Assembly (NCBI RefSeq): GCF_014650695.1
Contig: NZ_BMVL01000003.1
Coordinates: 621,197-663,611 of the forward strand
Direction: 5' to 3'
Length of the DNA stretch: 42,415 bases
Origin: Streptomyces avidinii
Lineage (GTDB): Bacteria; Actinomycetota; Actinomycetes; Streptomycetales; Streptomycetaceae
The notes beneath the pieces are model-generated. The model was given only the letters and a program-made list of their open reading frames with translations. It had not been told where the DNA came from and ran no database searches. Shown here in pieces: positions 27,367-35,256 of this stretch (the first letter of the stretch is position 1; every line of letters begins with the position of its first letter). Position numbers and translations under genes: made by a program.

Positions 27367-28338
27367 GTGCCCGTCCCGATCATCATCGACTGCGACCCCG
27401 GCCACGACGACGCCCTCGCGATCATGCTGGCCGCCGGGGACCCGGCGGTGGACCTGCTGGCCATCACCACGGTCGCGGGCAATCAGACCCTCGACAAGAC
27501 CACGCTCAACGCCCGCCGGGTCTGCACCGTCGCCGGGATCACGGACGTCCCCGTCGCGGCCGGTTGCGACCGGCCGCTCGTCCAGCCGCTCGACGTGGCG
27601 GCCGACGTGCACGGGGTGAGCGGACTGGACGGGCCGATGTTCCCGGCTCCCACGGTGGACGTGGTCCCGGAGCACGCCGTGGACCTCATCCACCGGCTGC
27701 TCGCCGAGCACCCCGAGCCGGTCACCCTCGTCCCGACCGCCCCGCTGACCAACATCGCCCTGCTGCTGACCCGGTACCCGCAGGACGCCGCCCGCATCCG
27801 GGAGATCGTCCTGATGGGCGGCTCGACGGAGCGGGGCAACCGGACCCCGGCCGCCGAGTTCAACGTCCTCACCGATCCGGAGGCCGCCGACATCGTCTTC
27901 CGCTCGGGGGCGCCGGTCACCATGTGCGGGCTCAACGTCACGCACCAGGCACTGGCCACACCCGAGGTGGTGGCCCGCTTCGTGGCCCTGGGCACGCCAC
28001 TGGGGCAGACCTGCGCGGACCTGTTGACCTTCTTCGGGTCCACGTACCGCGCGTTGTGGGGGTTCCCCAGCCCGCCGCTGCACGACCCCGTCGCGGTGGC
28101 CCGGGTCATCGATCCCGGCCTGGTGCACTGCGTGGAGGCCCATGTCGCCGTGGAACTGCACGGCCGGTACACGCGTGGCGCCACCGTGGTGGACCTGCAC
28201 CGCTCCACCGGCCGCCCGGTCAACGCGCGCGTGGCGACGGTCCTGGAGACCGGCCCGTTCTGGGACCGGATGATCGCCGCCGTCGCCGCGCTCGGCGCCG
28301 GGGGGCATGGGACCCGGGACCCGGGGCACACGGCGTAG
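27367..28338 (+). CDS. Nucleoside hydrolase (inosine-uridine preferring type)
   Basis: A 323-aa enzyme of the IUNH family, cleaving the N-glycosidic bond of ribonucleosides in salvage. The calcium-binding signature 'DCDPGHDDALAIMLA' lies at residues 8-22. 'LLAITTVAGN', 'HGVSGLDGP', 'TLVPTAPLTNIALLL', 'MGGSTERGNRTPAAEFNVLTDPEAA' and the late active-site 'PLHDPVAVA' are all present. It is close to E. coli RihA/RihB; base preference cannot be read from the sequence. AGGAG precedes the GTG by about 5 bases. A small ORF follows after 11 bases and is probably co-transcribed. Confidence 0.95.
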   Translation: MPVPIIIDCDPGHDDALAIMLAAGDPAVDLLAITTVAGNQTLDKTTLNARRVCTVAGITDVPVAAGCDRPLVQPLDVAADVHGVSGLDGPMFPAPTVDVVPEHAVDLIHRLLAEHPEPVTLVPTAPLTNIALLLTRYPQDAARIREIVLMGGSTERGNRTPAAEFNVLTDPEAADIVFRSGAPVTMCGLNVTHQALATPEVVARFVALGTPLGQTCADLLTFFGSTYRALWGFPSPPLHDPVAVARVIDPGLVHCVEAHVAVELHGRYTRGATVVDLHRSTGRPVNARVATVLETGPFWDRMIAAVAALGAGGHGTRDPGHTA

Positions 28339-28349
28339 GGAGGCAGTTC

Positions 28350-28553
28350 GTGGCTCAGGAGGTGGTGGCGGTGCGCGGTACGAAGGTGCTGGACTCCTTT
28401 CCCGCCGGTGATCCGTACGGGAGTTGGCCCGCCGAGGAGTACGCGGCCCGGTGCCGGGAGCGGGGCCAGCGGGCGACCGTCGTGATGGACCTGGACGGGG
28501 ACGCCTTCCTCGTCGTGGCCCCCGACGCGGACGCGACGCGAAACGCCGCGTAG
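28350..28553 (+). CDS. Small acidic protein, unknown
   Basis: A 67-aa protein with a GTG start and GGGAGG about 6 bases upstream, beginning 11 bases after the nucleoside hydrolase stop. Sequence features: 'RGTKVLDSFPAGDPYGSWPAEEYAARCRERG' then 'ATVVMDLDGDAFLVV', which suggests a small helix followed by strands. I do not recognise a family. Spacing and RBS support translation. Confidence 0.6.
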   Translation: MAQEVVAVRGTKVLDSFPAGDPYGSWPAEEYAARCRERGQRATVVMDLDGDAFLVVAPDADATRNAA

Positions 28554-28563
28554 CCGCCCGCGG

Positions 28564-29187
28564 TCAACTCGCCCAGTGCACGCGCCCGAGATGGATCAGG
28601 CGCAGCTGGGCGAGGGCCGTGCCGGTGGCGGCCGACCAGTCCTCCTCCCGCAGTGATGCGGTCAGGAACGCCGAGGCGGTCATGAACATGTGATCCACCA
28701 GCAGTCGGGACAGCATCGTCACATCGTCCCTGTCCCAGCCCGCGCTCACCGGATCGGACCCGAGCGCGGCGCCTGTCTCGTCGGCGAGGACGTCGAGTTG
28801 CGCGGCGATGGCCTCGCGCACCGCCGGCACCCCGCCGTGCCGCTCACGGACCAGGAAGCGGACGTGCGCGGGCCGGCTGCGCACCAGTTCGGCGATGAGC
28901 CGCACCGCGGCCTCGCCCCGGCGCTCGGCGTCGCCGGTCGCGGCGAGGATCTCCCGCACCGTCCCGTGCAGGCTGGCCAGTGCCTCCTCGACCAGCACGG
29001 TCCCCAGCTCGTCCATGCCCCGGAAGTGCCGGTAGAAGGCGGTGGGGGCGACTCCGGCGGCCCGGGTGACCTCCCGGAGGCCGAGGCTGCCGAGGCTGCG
29101 CTCCGCCAACTCCGACAGGGCCGCGTCGAGGAGGGCTCGTCGGGTGCGGCGGCGCTGGGTCTCACGAAGGCCGGTCTCTGCGCTCAT
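28564..29187 (-). CDS. TetR-family regulator (FabR-like)
   Basis: A 207-aa protein with N-terminal helix-turn-helix 'RRALLDAALSELAERSLGSL' and 'REVTRAAGVAPTAFYRHFRGMDEL' (about residues 38-61). 'APTAFYRHF' is typical of the FabR/YijC branch, which controls membrane-lipid genes in enterobacteria. The C-terminal part ('LIAELVRSRPAHVRFLVRERHGGVPAVREAI') also fits that branch. It is divergent from two small membrane proteins, the likely targets. The intergenic CAGTGAACAACTG (about 29251-29263) is a weak palindrome candidate. Confidence 0.9.
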   Translation of the reverse strand: MSAETGLRETQRRRTRRALLDAALSELAERSLGSLGLREVTRAAGVAPTAFYRHFRGMDELGTVLVEEALASLHGTVREILAATGDAERRGEAAVRLIAELVRSRPAHVRFLVRERHGGVPAVREAIAAQLDVLADETGAALGSDPVSAGWDRDDVTMLSRLLVDHMFMTASAFLTASLREEDWSAATGTALAQLRLIHLGRVHWAS

Positions 29188-29285
29188 GACACGAAGTCAA
29201 CCGCGTCACACTTGCCCGTCGCCAGCATGAGACGAACTGAACTGGGTAGTCAGTGAACAACTGTTACCTGAACGGAGGACGTCTC

Positions 29286-29477
29286 ATGCTCTTCCTCGTA
29301 GGCGCGTTGCTGGTGCTCGGCGTCGTCCTCGGCGTCGTGGCCCATGTCCCCGCGCACGTCAGCGTGGTCGGCGGTCTCGCCATCGCTCTCTGGCTGGCCC
29401 TCTTCGTCGCACGCGAGCGCCTCTTCGGCCACCGCCGGGCCGGACGGCTCGACCGTGAAGGCGGAGGTGTCCGATGA
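29286..29477 (+). CDS. Small membrane protein
   Basis: A 63-aa protein with two hydrophobic helices ('MLFLVGALLVLGVVLGVVAHV' and 'VVGGLAIALWLALFVA') and a basic tail. GGAGG lies about 7 bases before the ATG at 29286. The stop overlaps the ATG of the next gene (ATGA), indicating translational coupling. Divergent from a TetR-type regulator. Function unknown. Confidence 0.75.
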   Translation: MLFLVGALLVLGVVLGVVAHVPAHVSVVGGLAIALWLALFVARERLFGHRRAGRLDREGGGVR

Positions 29478-29758
29478 GCCCGCGCACGGATTCCCGTACC
29501 GAAGCCGCGAGCCCGGCGGCCCGAACCCGTGACGCCGACGCGATGGCCGTCACCGGCTTCGTCCTCGGCCTGGTGGGGCTCCTCGTGATGAACGTGATCC
29601 TCGGCCCGACTGCCGTCGTCCTCGGCGCCCTCGCGCTGCTGCGGCACACGACCAGGCCCGGCCGGGCCCGCCTGGCCATCGGCCTGGGCCTGGCCGACGT
29701 GGTGCTCCTCGTCTGCCTCGTCACCGCCGACGGGACCTGGTCGTGGAGCCTGACCTGA
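29474..29758 (+). CDS. DUF4190-like membrane protein
   Basis: A 94-aa protein. After a polar ~20-residue start it has two TM helices, 'AVTGFVLGLVGLLVMNVILGP' and 'LAIGLGLADVVLLVCLV', separated by the charged turn 'LRHTTRPGRARL'. This matches the DUF4190 pattern (small two-helix proteins with 'A.-.-G..LG' motif). It overlaps the previous gene by four bases and is translated with it. Function unknown. Confidence 0.75.
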   Translation: MSPRTDSRTEAASPAARTRDADAMAVTGFVLGLVGLLVMNVILGPTAVVLGALALLRHTTRPGRARLAIGLGLADVVLLVCLVTADGTWSWSLT

Positions 29759-29864
29759 GATTCCCGGACGGGATCGGCCGCCACCGATGAGTTTTGCCGC
29801 GGCCGCCGGTCTACCCCTTCGACAGCACGCAGAGCGGAGCAGCCGCCCCGGAAGGGTGAGGAAC

Positions 29865-30257
29865 ATGAAGTACATGATCCAGATGAACGTACCGGCAGCC
29901 GAGTGGGACGCCATCATGTCGTCGTACTCCGAGGACGACATGCAGGCCATGTTCGCCCACATGAACGCCCTCAACGACGAACTCACCTCTGCCGGGGAGT
30001 GGGTGGACGGGCAGGGCCTCGGCGGCCCCGCGCTGGTCAAGACGGTGCGGGCCGGGAGCGACGGACGACCCGAGGTGACCGACGGGCCGGTCCGGGCGGG
30101 AGACATCCTGGCCGGGTACTGGGTCGTCGACGTCAAGAGCGAGGACCGGGCCCTGGAGATCGCCGCACGGGCGTCCGCCTGCCCGGGACCGGGCGGGAAG
30201 CCCGGCAGTGACCCGGTCGAAGTGCACCCGATTCCCGGTGACCCGACGGCGGCCTGA
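29865..30257 (+). CDS. YCII-related/DGPF-domain protein
   Basis: A 130-aa protein of the YciI-like DGPF group. It begins 'MKYMIQMNVPAAEWDAIMSSYSEDD', has 'ALNDELTSAGEWVDGQGLGGP' and the signature 'TDGPVRAGDILAGYWVVDVKSEDRALEIAARA' (about residues 72-103, the D-G-P motif), and ends 'VEVHPI'. Members are small ferredoxin-like dimers often beside ECF sigma factors; none is present here. Enzymatic role unknown. AAGGGTGAGG precedes the ATG. Confidence 0.88.
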   Translation: MKYMIQMNVPAAEWDAIMSSYSEDDMQAMFAHMNALNDELTSAGEWVDGQGLGGPALVKTVRAGSDGRPEVTDGPVRAGDILAGYWVVDVKSEDRALEIAARASACPGPGGKPGSDPVEVHPIPGDPTAA

Positions 30258-30261
30258 GCCG

Positions 30262-30280
30262 CCGGGCCCGTTCGGCCCGG
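30262..30280. terminator. Terminator between convergent YCII and sirtuin genes
   Basis: CCGGGCC (30262-30268) pairs with GGCCCGG (30274-30280) around a five-base loop, filling the gap between the two stop codons. Confidence 0.65.
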
Positions 30281-31228
30281 TCAGCGCCCCGGCGGCCCGT
30301 CGACCGGGCTGTGGACCGCGATGTCGACCCGGCTGTCGACCGGGATGTCGACCGGGATGTCGAGGCGGCCGGCCACGTCGGTGAGGGTCGGCCCCAGGGG
30401 GAGTGCGACCCGGGTGAGGGCGTGCTGGTCGCCACGGGTCGGATCGTCGTTGACGATCAGTACGGGTTTTCCCGCCCGGGCCGCCTGCCGGACGAACCGA
30501 AGCCCCGACATCACCGTCAGCGACGATCCCAGGACCAGGAGCGAGGCCGCCCCGTCGACCAGGGCGCGGCAGTGCTCGACCCGCCGCGGCGGAACGGATT
30601 CGCCGAAGAACACCACGTCCGGTTTGAGGACGCCGCCGCACCGCGCGCAGGCCACCACACGGAAGTCCCCGACCTGCCCGTCGGTGAGGTCGGCATCACC
30701 GTCCGGGTTCAGCCGGGCGGCGACCGGCTCGAATCCGGCGTTGGCCTCCTCCAGCCGCCGGGCGAGTTCCCGGCGCGAGCCGACGGCGCCGCAGGAGAGG
30801 CAGACGACCCGGTCCAGGCTCCCGTGGAGTTCCACCACCCCCTCGCTCCCGGCGGCCTGGTGCAGGCCGTCGACGTTCTGGGTGATGACGCCCGCGAGCA
30901 GCCCGTGCCGCCCGAACGCGGCCACGGCCCGGTGCCCGGCGTTGGGCCGCGCCCGGCCGAACGTACGCCAGCCGAGGTGACTGCGCGCCCAGTACCGGCG
31001 CCGGGCCCCGTCACCGGCGGTGAATTCCTGGTAGGTCATCGGAGTGTGCCGGCTCAGGCTTCCGCCCTTGCCCCGGTAGTCGGGGATGCCCGACTCCGTG
31101 GACAGGCCCGCCCCGCTGAGCACCAGCACACCGCCACCTCGCAGCGCGTCGGCGACCGGCTCCGGATCGTCGGTGCCCGGCCGGAGGTCCCCGGGAGGCG
31201 TCCAGCTCAGGGTCGGGCGCATGCGCAT
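30281..31228 (-). CDS. Sir2-family NAD-dependent protein deacylase
   Basis: A 315-aa sirtuin that removes acyl groups from lysine using NAD. It shows 'LVLSGAGLSTESGIPDYRG' (NAD site, about residues 35-53), 'TQNVDGLHQAAG' and 'ELHGSLDRVVCLSC' with the catalytic His (about residues 114-140). Two Cys-x2-Cys pairs ('CLSC', 'CARC') bind zinc, and 'GSSLTVMSG' and 'IVNDDPTRGD' complete the NAD pocket. The C-terminus ends in five tandem Asp-x-x-Val units encoded by 12-bp repeats, which is unusual. A TACGCT box ends six bases before the ATG and no SD is present, so the gene is probably leaderless. Confidence 0.93.
   Translation of the reverse strand: MRMRPTLSWTPPGDLRPGTDDPEPVADALRGGGVLVLSGAGLSTESGIPDYRGKGGSLSRHTPMTYQEFTAGDGARRRYWARSHLGWRTFGRARPNAGHRAVAAFGRHGLLAGVITQNVDGLHQAAGSEGVVELHGSLDRVVCLSCGAVGSRRELARRLEEANAGFEPVAARLNPDGDADLTDGQVGDFRVVACARCGGVLKPDVVFFGESVPPRRVEHCRALVDGAASLLVLGSSLTVMSGLRFVRQAARAGKPVLIVNDDPTRGDQHALTRVALPLGPTLTDVAGRLDIPVDIPVDSRVDIAVHSPVDGPPGR
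30302..30361. repeat. 12-bp tandem repeat inside the sirtuin 3' end
   Basis: Five units of consensus GACCGGGATGTC (30302-30361). On the minus strand they encode repeated Asp-Ile-Pro-Val-like tetrapeptides at the sirtuin C-terminus. The unit is a multiple of three, so copy-number change keeps the frame. Confidence 0.9.
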
Positions 31229-31403
31229 GCCGCCAGCGTACGCAACCGGCGCGCACGGGGTCGGCGGCGGAACACGTGAGACCGGTGCGGGGAGCGGAGC
31301 CGCCGCAACTGTTCGAGCGTGCGCCTCGGGGTGGCGGCTCGTTCGCAAGTTGAGGGCGTGCGGCCGACACGGGCGGGCCGGCGCCCGGGCACGGAGGGGC
31401 GTG

Positions 31404-31934
31404 GTGTGCGTGGACGCGGTGCGGGAGTCGGCCGCAACGGGGCGAGTGGTGCTGTGGGAGGAATCGGCCCGCGACGACGCGCAGGCGAAGACGCTGATGC
31501 CGCCCGGATTCCGGGTGGAGCTCGCGCGCGCCACGGGCCGGATCTTCGGCCCGGACGGCCCCCGGCACGTGGTGTTCGCCGCAGGCTTCCCCGCGGTGTG
31601 CGGGGAGGAGTTCGAAGCCGTACGCCGGGTCGCGAGGGAGGCCGAAGGCGCGGTGGGCGTCGCCGCGGTGTGCCGCGGGGCGCGGCGGGACGTGGAGCAG
31701 GCGGTGGCGTCCGCGCTGGCCATGTTTCCCGGCACCGTTCCCGTCCTGCAACCGCCCCACCGCGCCGACGGTCCGGTGGGCGGACCGGTGCGGGGGGCGA
31801 CGACCACCGTGACCGTGCACCCCGACGGCCGTCTGACGCTGCACCGCCACGGGGCCCAGGACCGGTCCTACCCGCACCCGGACGACTACCTCGACCACCT
31901 GCGGGCGCGGTACGGCTCCCGGCGGTCCTTGTGA
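31404..31934 (+). CDS. Hypothetical protein
   Basis: A 176-aa product. GGAGGGG (31393-31399) is followed by GTG codons at 31401, 31404 and 31410; 31404 has the best spacing. It reads 'AATGRVVLWEESARDDAQAK', 'GFRVELARATGRIFGPDG', 'VRRVAREAEGAVGVAAVCRG' and a charged C-terminus 'DDYLDHLRARYGSRRSL', so it looks like a real soluble mixed alpha/beta protein. I do not recognise the family. 31229-31403 upstream holds nothing obvious besides the divergent sirtuin start. Confidence 0.55.
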   Translation: MCVDAVRESAATGRVVLWEESARDDAQAKTLMPPGFRVELARATGRIFGPDGPRHVVFAAGFPAVCGEEFEAVRRVAREAEGAVGVAAVCRGARRDVEQAVASALAMFPGTVPVLQPPHRADGPVGGPVRGATTTVTVHPDGRLTLHRHGAQDRSYPHPDDYLDHLRARYGSRRSL

Positions 31935-32124
31935 CGGTCCCCGCTGCTGATCTTCGGTCGGGCGAGGCTTCGCACGCGTGGGCGCACCTCCGACGCAACC
32001 GTCGGGGCCGGTGAGGTGAACCTGTACGTCGGACGGCGGCGGGGCCGGCGGCAGCAGTGGCAGGCCGCCGGGGCGCACCCGAGGCTCGGTGCGGGGGCCG
32101 AGCGCGAGGAAGGGGCAGCAGACC

Positions 32125-32391
32125 ATGCCGCAGGCCAAGGAGGAGGGCGTCGCCGCGCGCCCGATCGGAACGGTGGACCGGCGTCGGAGTCGAGCCGGAC
32201 ACCTGAGGACCGTACTCAGGCGGACGAATCTGCTGCCGGCGTTCTTGGTGCTCACGGGGATGACGGTGGCCCTGTGGCTGATGGGTATGCCGTTCCTCCA
32301 GGCTCTGACGATCTCCACCGGAGTGAAGATCGCGGTGGCCCTGCTCGAACTCCGACGACTCCCCGACCCGGCCGACGAGCCGCCGGCCTGA
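32125..32391 (+). CDS. Small single-pass or hairpin membrane protein
   Basis: An 88-aa protein with GAGGAAGGGG upstream of the ATG at 32125. It has a basic N-terminus and a hydrophobic stretch 'LLPAFLVLTGMTVALWLMGMPFLQALTI' followed by an amphipathic helix. Function unknown. It lies 190 bases after the previous gene; the gap (31935-32124) shows no gene. Confidence 0.6.
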   Translation: MPQAKEEGVAARPIGTVDRRRSRAGHLRTVLRRTNLLPAFLVLTGMTVALWLMGMPFLQALTISTGVKIAVALLELRRLPDPADEPPA

Positions 32392-32479
32392 GTTCTTGCC
32401 GCGCCGCTCCTTTCCCCGCGGTGACAGGAAGCCCCGGACGGGGATCGGCCACGGGCGAGCGAGGCGGGGGGCGGGGGAC

Positions 32480-32963
32480 ATGTGGGAGGCACTGGACGCG
32501 GTGGACCGGCCCGCGCAGTCGACGGCCGCCACGGACGCCGAGGTACGGGCGGCGCTGGACGTGCGGTAGAAGGCCGCGCATCCGCTGGCGGTGCTCGGTC
32601 AACGCGTCGCGCCCTAACGGGACATGAAGGGCCGCGCGCCTATGCCCTGGGCGACTCTCGGCAGCCGGACGCCGCCGACGTCCTGCGGCCCCTGCGCGCA
32701 CACGCCGCAGCACTGGTGCCCGCGCGGTACGAGAAGCCCTTCGGGACGAGGCCTCCCGGGCGGGGTGGCTGGTCGGGGACCTTCGAGAGGCGCTCCACAT
32801 GTGGGGCGAGAACCCGCTCCTGTCCGGTGAGGCACGGCGCGGCTACCGGGCGTTCCTCCGGGACGAGGAGACCCGCGCACGGATCGACGGGGCGCTCGCG
32901 CTTCCCCAGGGGGCCTGTCGGGCGGGCCGGCCGATGGCGCACCGGCCCGGAGCCGGTTCCTAG
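32480..32963 (+). pseudogene. Frame-disrupted hypothetical gene
   Basis: Protein-like pieces lie in three frames in order. 32480-32569 reads 'MWEALDAVDRPAQ' to 'EVRAALDVR', ends at TAG and continues in frame as 'AAHPLAVLGQRVAP'. A second frame has 'AYALGDSRQPDAADVLRPLR' and 'AHAAALVPARYE' (about 32640-32735). A third has 'VREALRDEASRAGWLVGDL' and 'GYRAFLRDEETRARIDGAL' (about 32730-32963). One nonsense change and two frameshifts would join them. The parent family is not recognised; the order and natural composition argue for a decayed gene. Confidence 0.35.
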
Positions 32964-33328
32964 GACGACCTGCGGCGCAGAGCGCGGCGGACCCCGTACA
33001 GGACGACGAGCAGCACGATGACGACGACCAGGACGATCAGGAGCTTCGTGAACAGGCCGCCCTTCTTCTTGCTCTTCTTCTTGCCCTTCTTGTTCCCGGT
33101 GGTGGCCCGGACCTGCGACGACATCGGTGCCTGGACACCGCTTGCCACGCCGGCGCCGGCGAGGAGACCGCCCTGCGGGAGCGCCGCTGCGGCAGGAGCC
33201 TGCCGGACGGCCGGGACGGCCGCCGAGGCGCTTGCCGCAGGCCCCAGTAGCAGCCCGGCGAGCACGAAGAGCGGGATGATTGCCGCTGCGACCATCGGGC
33301 GCTTCTTCGGATTGCTGTTCGTTGTCAC
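32960..33328 (-). CDS. Small secreted/anchored protein with Lys-rich stalk and C-terminal TM
   Basis: A 122-aa protein. The GTG at 33328 has AGGGGAGA just upstream. An N-terminal signal ('MVAAAIIPLFVLAGLLLG' to 'AASASA') is followed by an Ala/Pro/Gly linker and a lysine block ('NKKGKKKSKKKGG', about residues 78-90). A C-terminal helix 'LLIVLVVVIVLLVVLYGV' and the tail 'RRALRRRSS' complete it. The layout resembles small membrane-anchored proteins, with the hydrophobic helix plus positive tail acting as an anchor. No sortase motif is seen. Its stop overlaps the end of the decayed plus-strand gene. Confidence 0.7.
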   Translation of the reverse strand: MTTNSNPKKRPMVAAAIIPLFVLAGLLLGPAASASAAVPAVRQAPAAAALPQGGLLAGAGVASGVQAPMSSQVRATTGNKKGKKKSKKKGGLFTKLLIVLVVVIVLLVVLYGVRRALRRRSS

Positions 33329-33773
33329 TGTCTCCCCTGTTCTCCCCTGCCCCGGCCGGGCCCGGTGGGATCCGGAAGGCCGAGGCTTGAAAGCATCGTC
33401 GACGAGTTCGACCGCCCCGGCAAGGACATGGACCGCGCAACTGGTCGAGTCCGGGGGGCGGGTTCAGAGGAAGCTCCCTGACCAGCGCGGGGTCGTACTG
33501 GTGCCAGAAACTGAAACTGCCCAGGCCGGGACCGGTTGCCGGGTCGGTTCCCACCAGGCTCAGCCCGTCGTGGGCTTCACCTGTGGAATGGCAGCGAGCC
33601 CGGGACCGAGTCGTGGCCGCCCGAGCACGAGCAACCGCTCCTTCTCGCGGTGCGCTTTGGTGAGGGAGCGTTCCGCCGATCCCTCACCTTCACCCCGGAG
33701 GGCCGGCGGAGGAAACCCACAGGCGCCGGGGCGGAAGTTCGGTCCGGTCGTCGAATGCGCCTAGCCTCTGGCC
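33329..33773. other. Intergenic region without a convincing gene
   Basis: 445 bases. Near the left end (33358-33382) is GGGCCCGGTGGGATCCGGAA, a diverged half-copy of the 3'-flanking repeat. Several frames read open but none has both a start signal and a natural composition; 'SFSFWHQYDPALVRELPL' on the minus strand (about 33470-33525) may be a gene scrap. At the right end TAGCCT (33762-33767) is a -10-like box for the next gene. Confidence 0.5.
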
Positions 33774-34199
33774 ATGATCGAGACGAGGCATGACGAGTTG
33801 CGTGGCTTTCAGGTGGGACGAGTGCGCGCGGACCTTCGCGAGCTGACGGTGAGTGACGACCGTGAAAGCATGCTCGAGGGGACGCCCCACCTCCACCGTC
33901 GCTTTCGTCTGATGAGCATCGAGAAGGCGATGGCAGCGACGCCGCACCTGTATGTGCACGAACTCGACAGGATCCGAGCCGATGCGGCGGGGCGGGTCGA
34001 GGAGTGGCTGCCGCGAGAGGCGGTTCACGCTCGACTGACGTCATGGTGGAAGCCGGAGGACAGGCCAGAGCCCGGGCATACGGAGCTCTCGGTGATGTGG
34101 TTCCAAACGGCCGTACAGGATCCCTTCGCGCACCTGGCCGCGATCGTGCGCCCCCTGGACTGGACTTCACTGGCCAGGTTCGTCCCTTTTGAGGACTAG
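33774..34199 (+). CDS. Hypothetical protein
   Basis: A 141-aa protein. It begins 'MIETRHDELRGFQVGRVRAD' and has 'RRFRLMSIEKAMAATPHLYVHELD' and 'VMWFQTAVQDPFAHLAAIVRPLDW'. It is soluble, mixed alpha/beta, and lower in GC than its neighbours. I do not recognise it. The TAGCCT box six bases before the ATG and the missing Shine-Dalgarno suggest a leaderless start. The 34200-34434 stretch after it has no gene, only a direct repeat TTTCATCCCG (34391-34400 and 34404-34413) near the IS fragments. Confidence 0.6.
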   Translation: MIETRHDELRGFQVGRVRADLRELTVSDDRESMLEGTPHLHRRFRLMSIEKAMAATPHLYVHELDRIRADAAGRVEEWLPREAVHARLTSWWKPEDRPEPGHTELSVMWFQTAVQDPFAHLAAIVRPLDWTSLARFVPFED

Positions 34200-34434
34200 A
34201 GCCCGTCTCTTCGAAGTGCTCTGCGCATGGTGCTGCATGCCGGATCGAAATCCTGTGGCAGCGCTCGCCCCGCAGCGGCTGATCGAGCGGGGCGTGGGCC
34301 TCCACGAGGCGGCAGTGCTGCTGCCCGGCTTCGACCGGGCCTCCCCAGTCGGGACGACGATGATCGCTCCGCTCCACGGCTGAGAGGGCGTTTCATCCCG
34401 CTGTTTCATCCCGGTTTGCCGCGTTCGATGCGGT

Positions 34435-34663
34435 TCACGCTCCGCGCCATGTGGGGGTGGATTCGGAGGTGAGTCTGCGGGTCATGAGGTTGATCATCGC
34501 GAGGTGGATCATGGCTTCGGAGCGGTGTGGGTGGGCTTCGTAGTCGCGGGCCAGGCGGCGGTGGTTCATCAGCCATCCCAGCGTGCGTTCGACGGTCCAG
34601 CGTCGTGGCAGGACGGTGAATCCCCTGGTGGTGGGGTCGCGGCGGACGATGTGCATGTCGATG
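34435..34663 (-). pseudogene. IS5-type transposase C-terminal fragment (minus strand)
   Basis: The minus strand encodes 'VRRDPTTRGFTVLPRRWTVE' and 'RTLGWLMNHRRLARDYEAHP', ending 'MINLMTRRLT'. This is the C-terminal E-box region of IS5-family (IS427-like) transposases. The N-terminal two-thirds is missing: similarity stops near 34663, where a second, oppositely oriented IS fragment begins. Confidence 0.85.
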
Positions 34664-34689
34664 CCGGGTGGCGGCGTGCTCGACGAGGT

Positions 34690-35171
34690 GCTGGCGGCTA
34701 CGACGCGGCGAAGAAGATCAATGGCCGCAAACGCCACCTGGTCGTGGACACGAAAGGCCTGCCGCTGTTCGTCATGGTCACCCCGGCCGACATGACCGAC
34801 CGCGACGCGGCGAAGGAAGTCCTGTTCAGGCTGAGGCTCATGCACCCCGAGATCACCATCGTCTGGCCGACTCCGCCTACGCCGGTCAGCTCGTTGACTG
34901 GGCGAAGAAGTACCTGAACCTGACGTTGAAGACCGTCGGCCGGCCGAAGAACGCGGTCGGGTTCGTCGTCCTGCCCCGCCGCTGGGTGGTCGAGAGGTCA
35001 CTGGCCTGGGTCATGCACGCCCGCAGACATGCCCGCGAATACGAACGCCTCATCCAACATTCGGAGTCGCTGATCACCTGGGCGGCGATCACCCTCATGA
35101 CCAGGCGAATCACCCGTCGGCAGTCCCGCCGGGCCAGCCAGCCGGCCTCCCGCGAACACACACGGGACTAG
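34690..35171 (+). pseudogene. IS5-type transposase fragment with frameshift (plus strand)
   Basis: Reads 'YDAAKKINGRKRHLVVDTKG' and 'LPLFVMVTPADMTDRDAAKE' in one frame to about 34865, then 'ADSAYAGQLVDWAKKYLNL' and 'GFVVLPRRWVVERSLAWVM' in the next frame. One missing G near 34866 (GTCTGGCC for GTCTGGGCC) explains the shift. The N-terminus is absent. It is related to but distinct from the minus-strand fragment it abuts. A further in-frame scrap, 'EVFGRMKVTIASIRLWLHT', follows the stop (35184-35243) and looks like another transposase tail. Confidence 0.85.
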
Positions 35172-35256
35172 ACGAGCAAGTCCGAAGTCTTCGGTCGCAT
35201 GAAGGTCACCATCGCCTCGATCCGGCTCTGGCTGCACACGTGAGCCTCGCTCGCCT

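Noticed and set aside
34200..34434. Small ORF (about 64 codons) between the hypothetical gene and the IS fragment
   Set aside because: No start signal, no family, and it includes IS-flank direct repeats; more likely non-coding debris.
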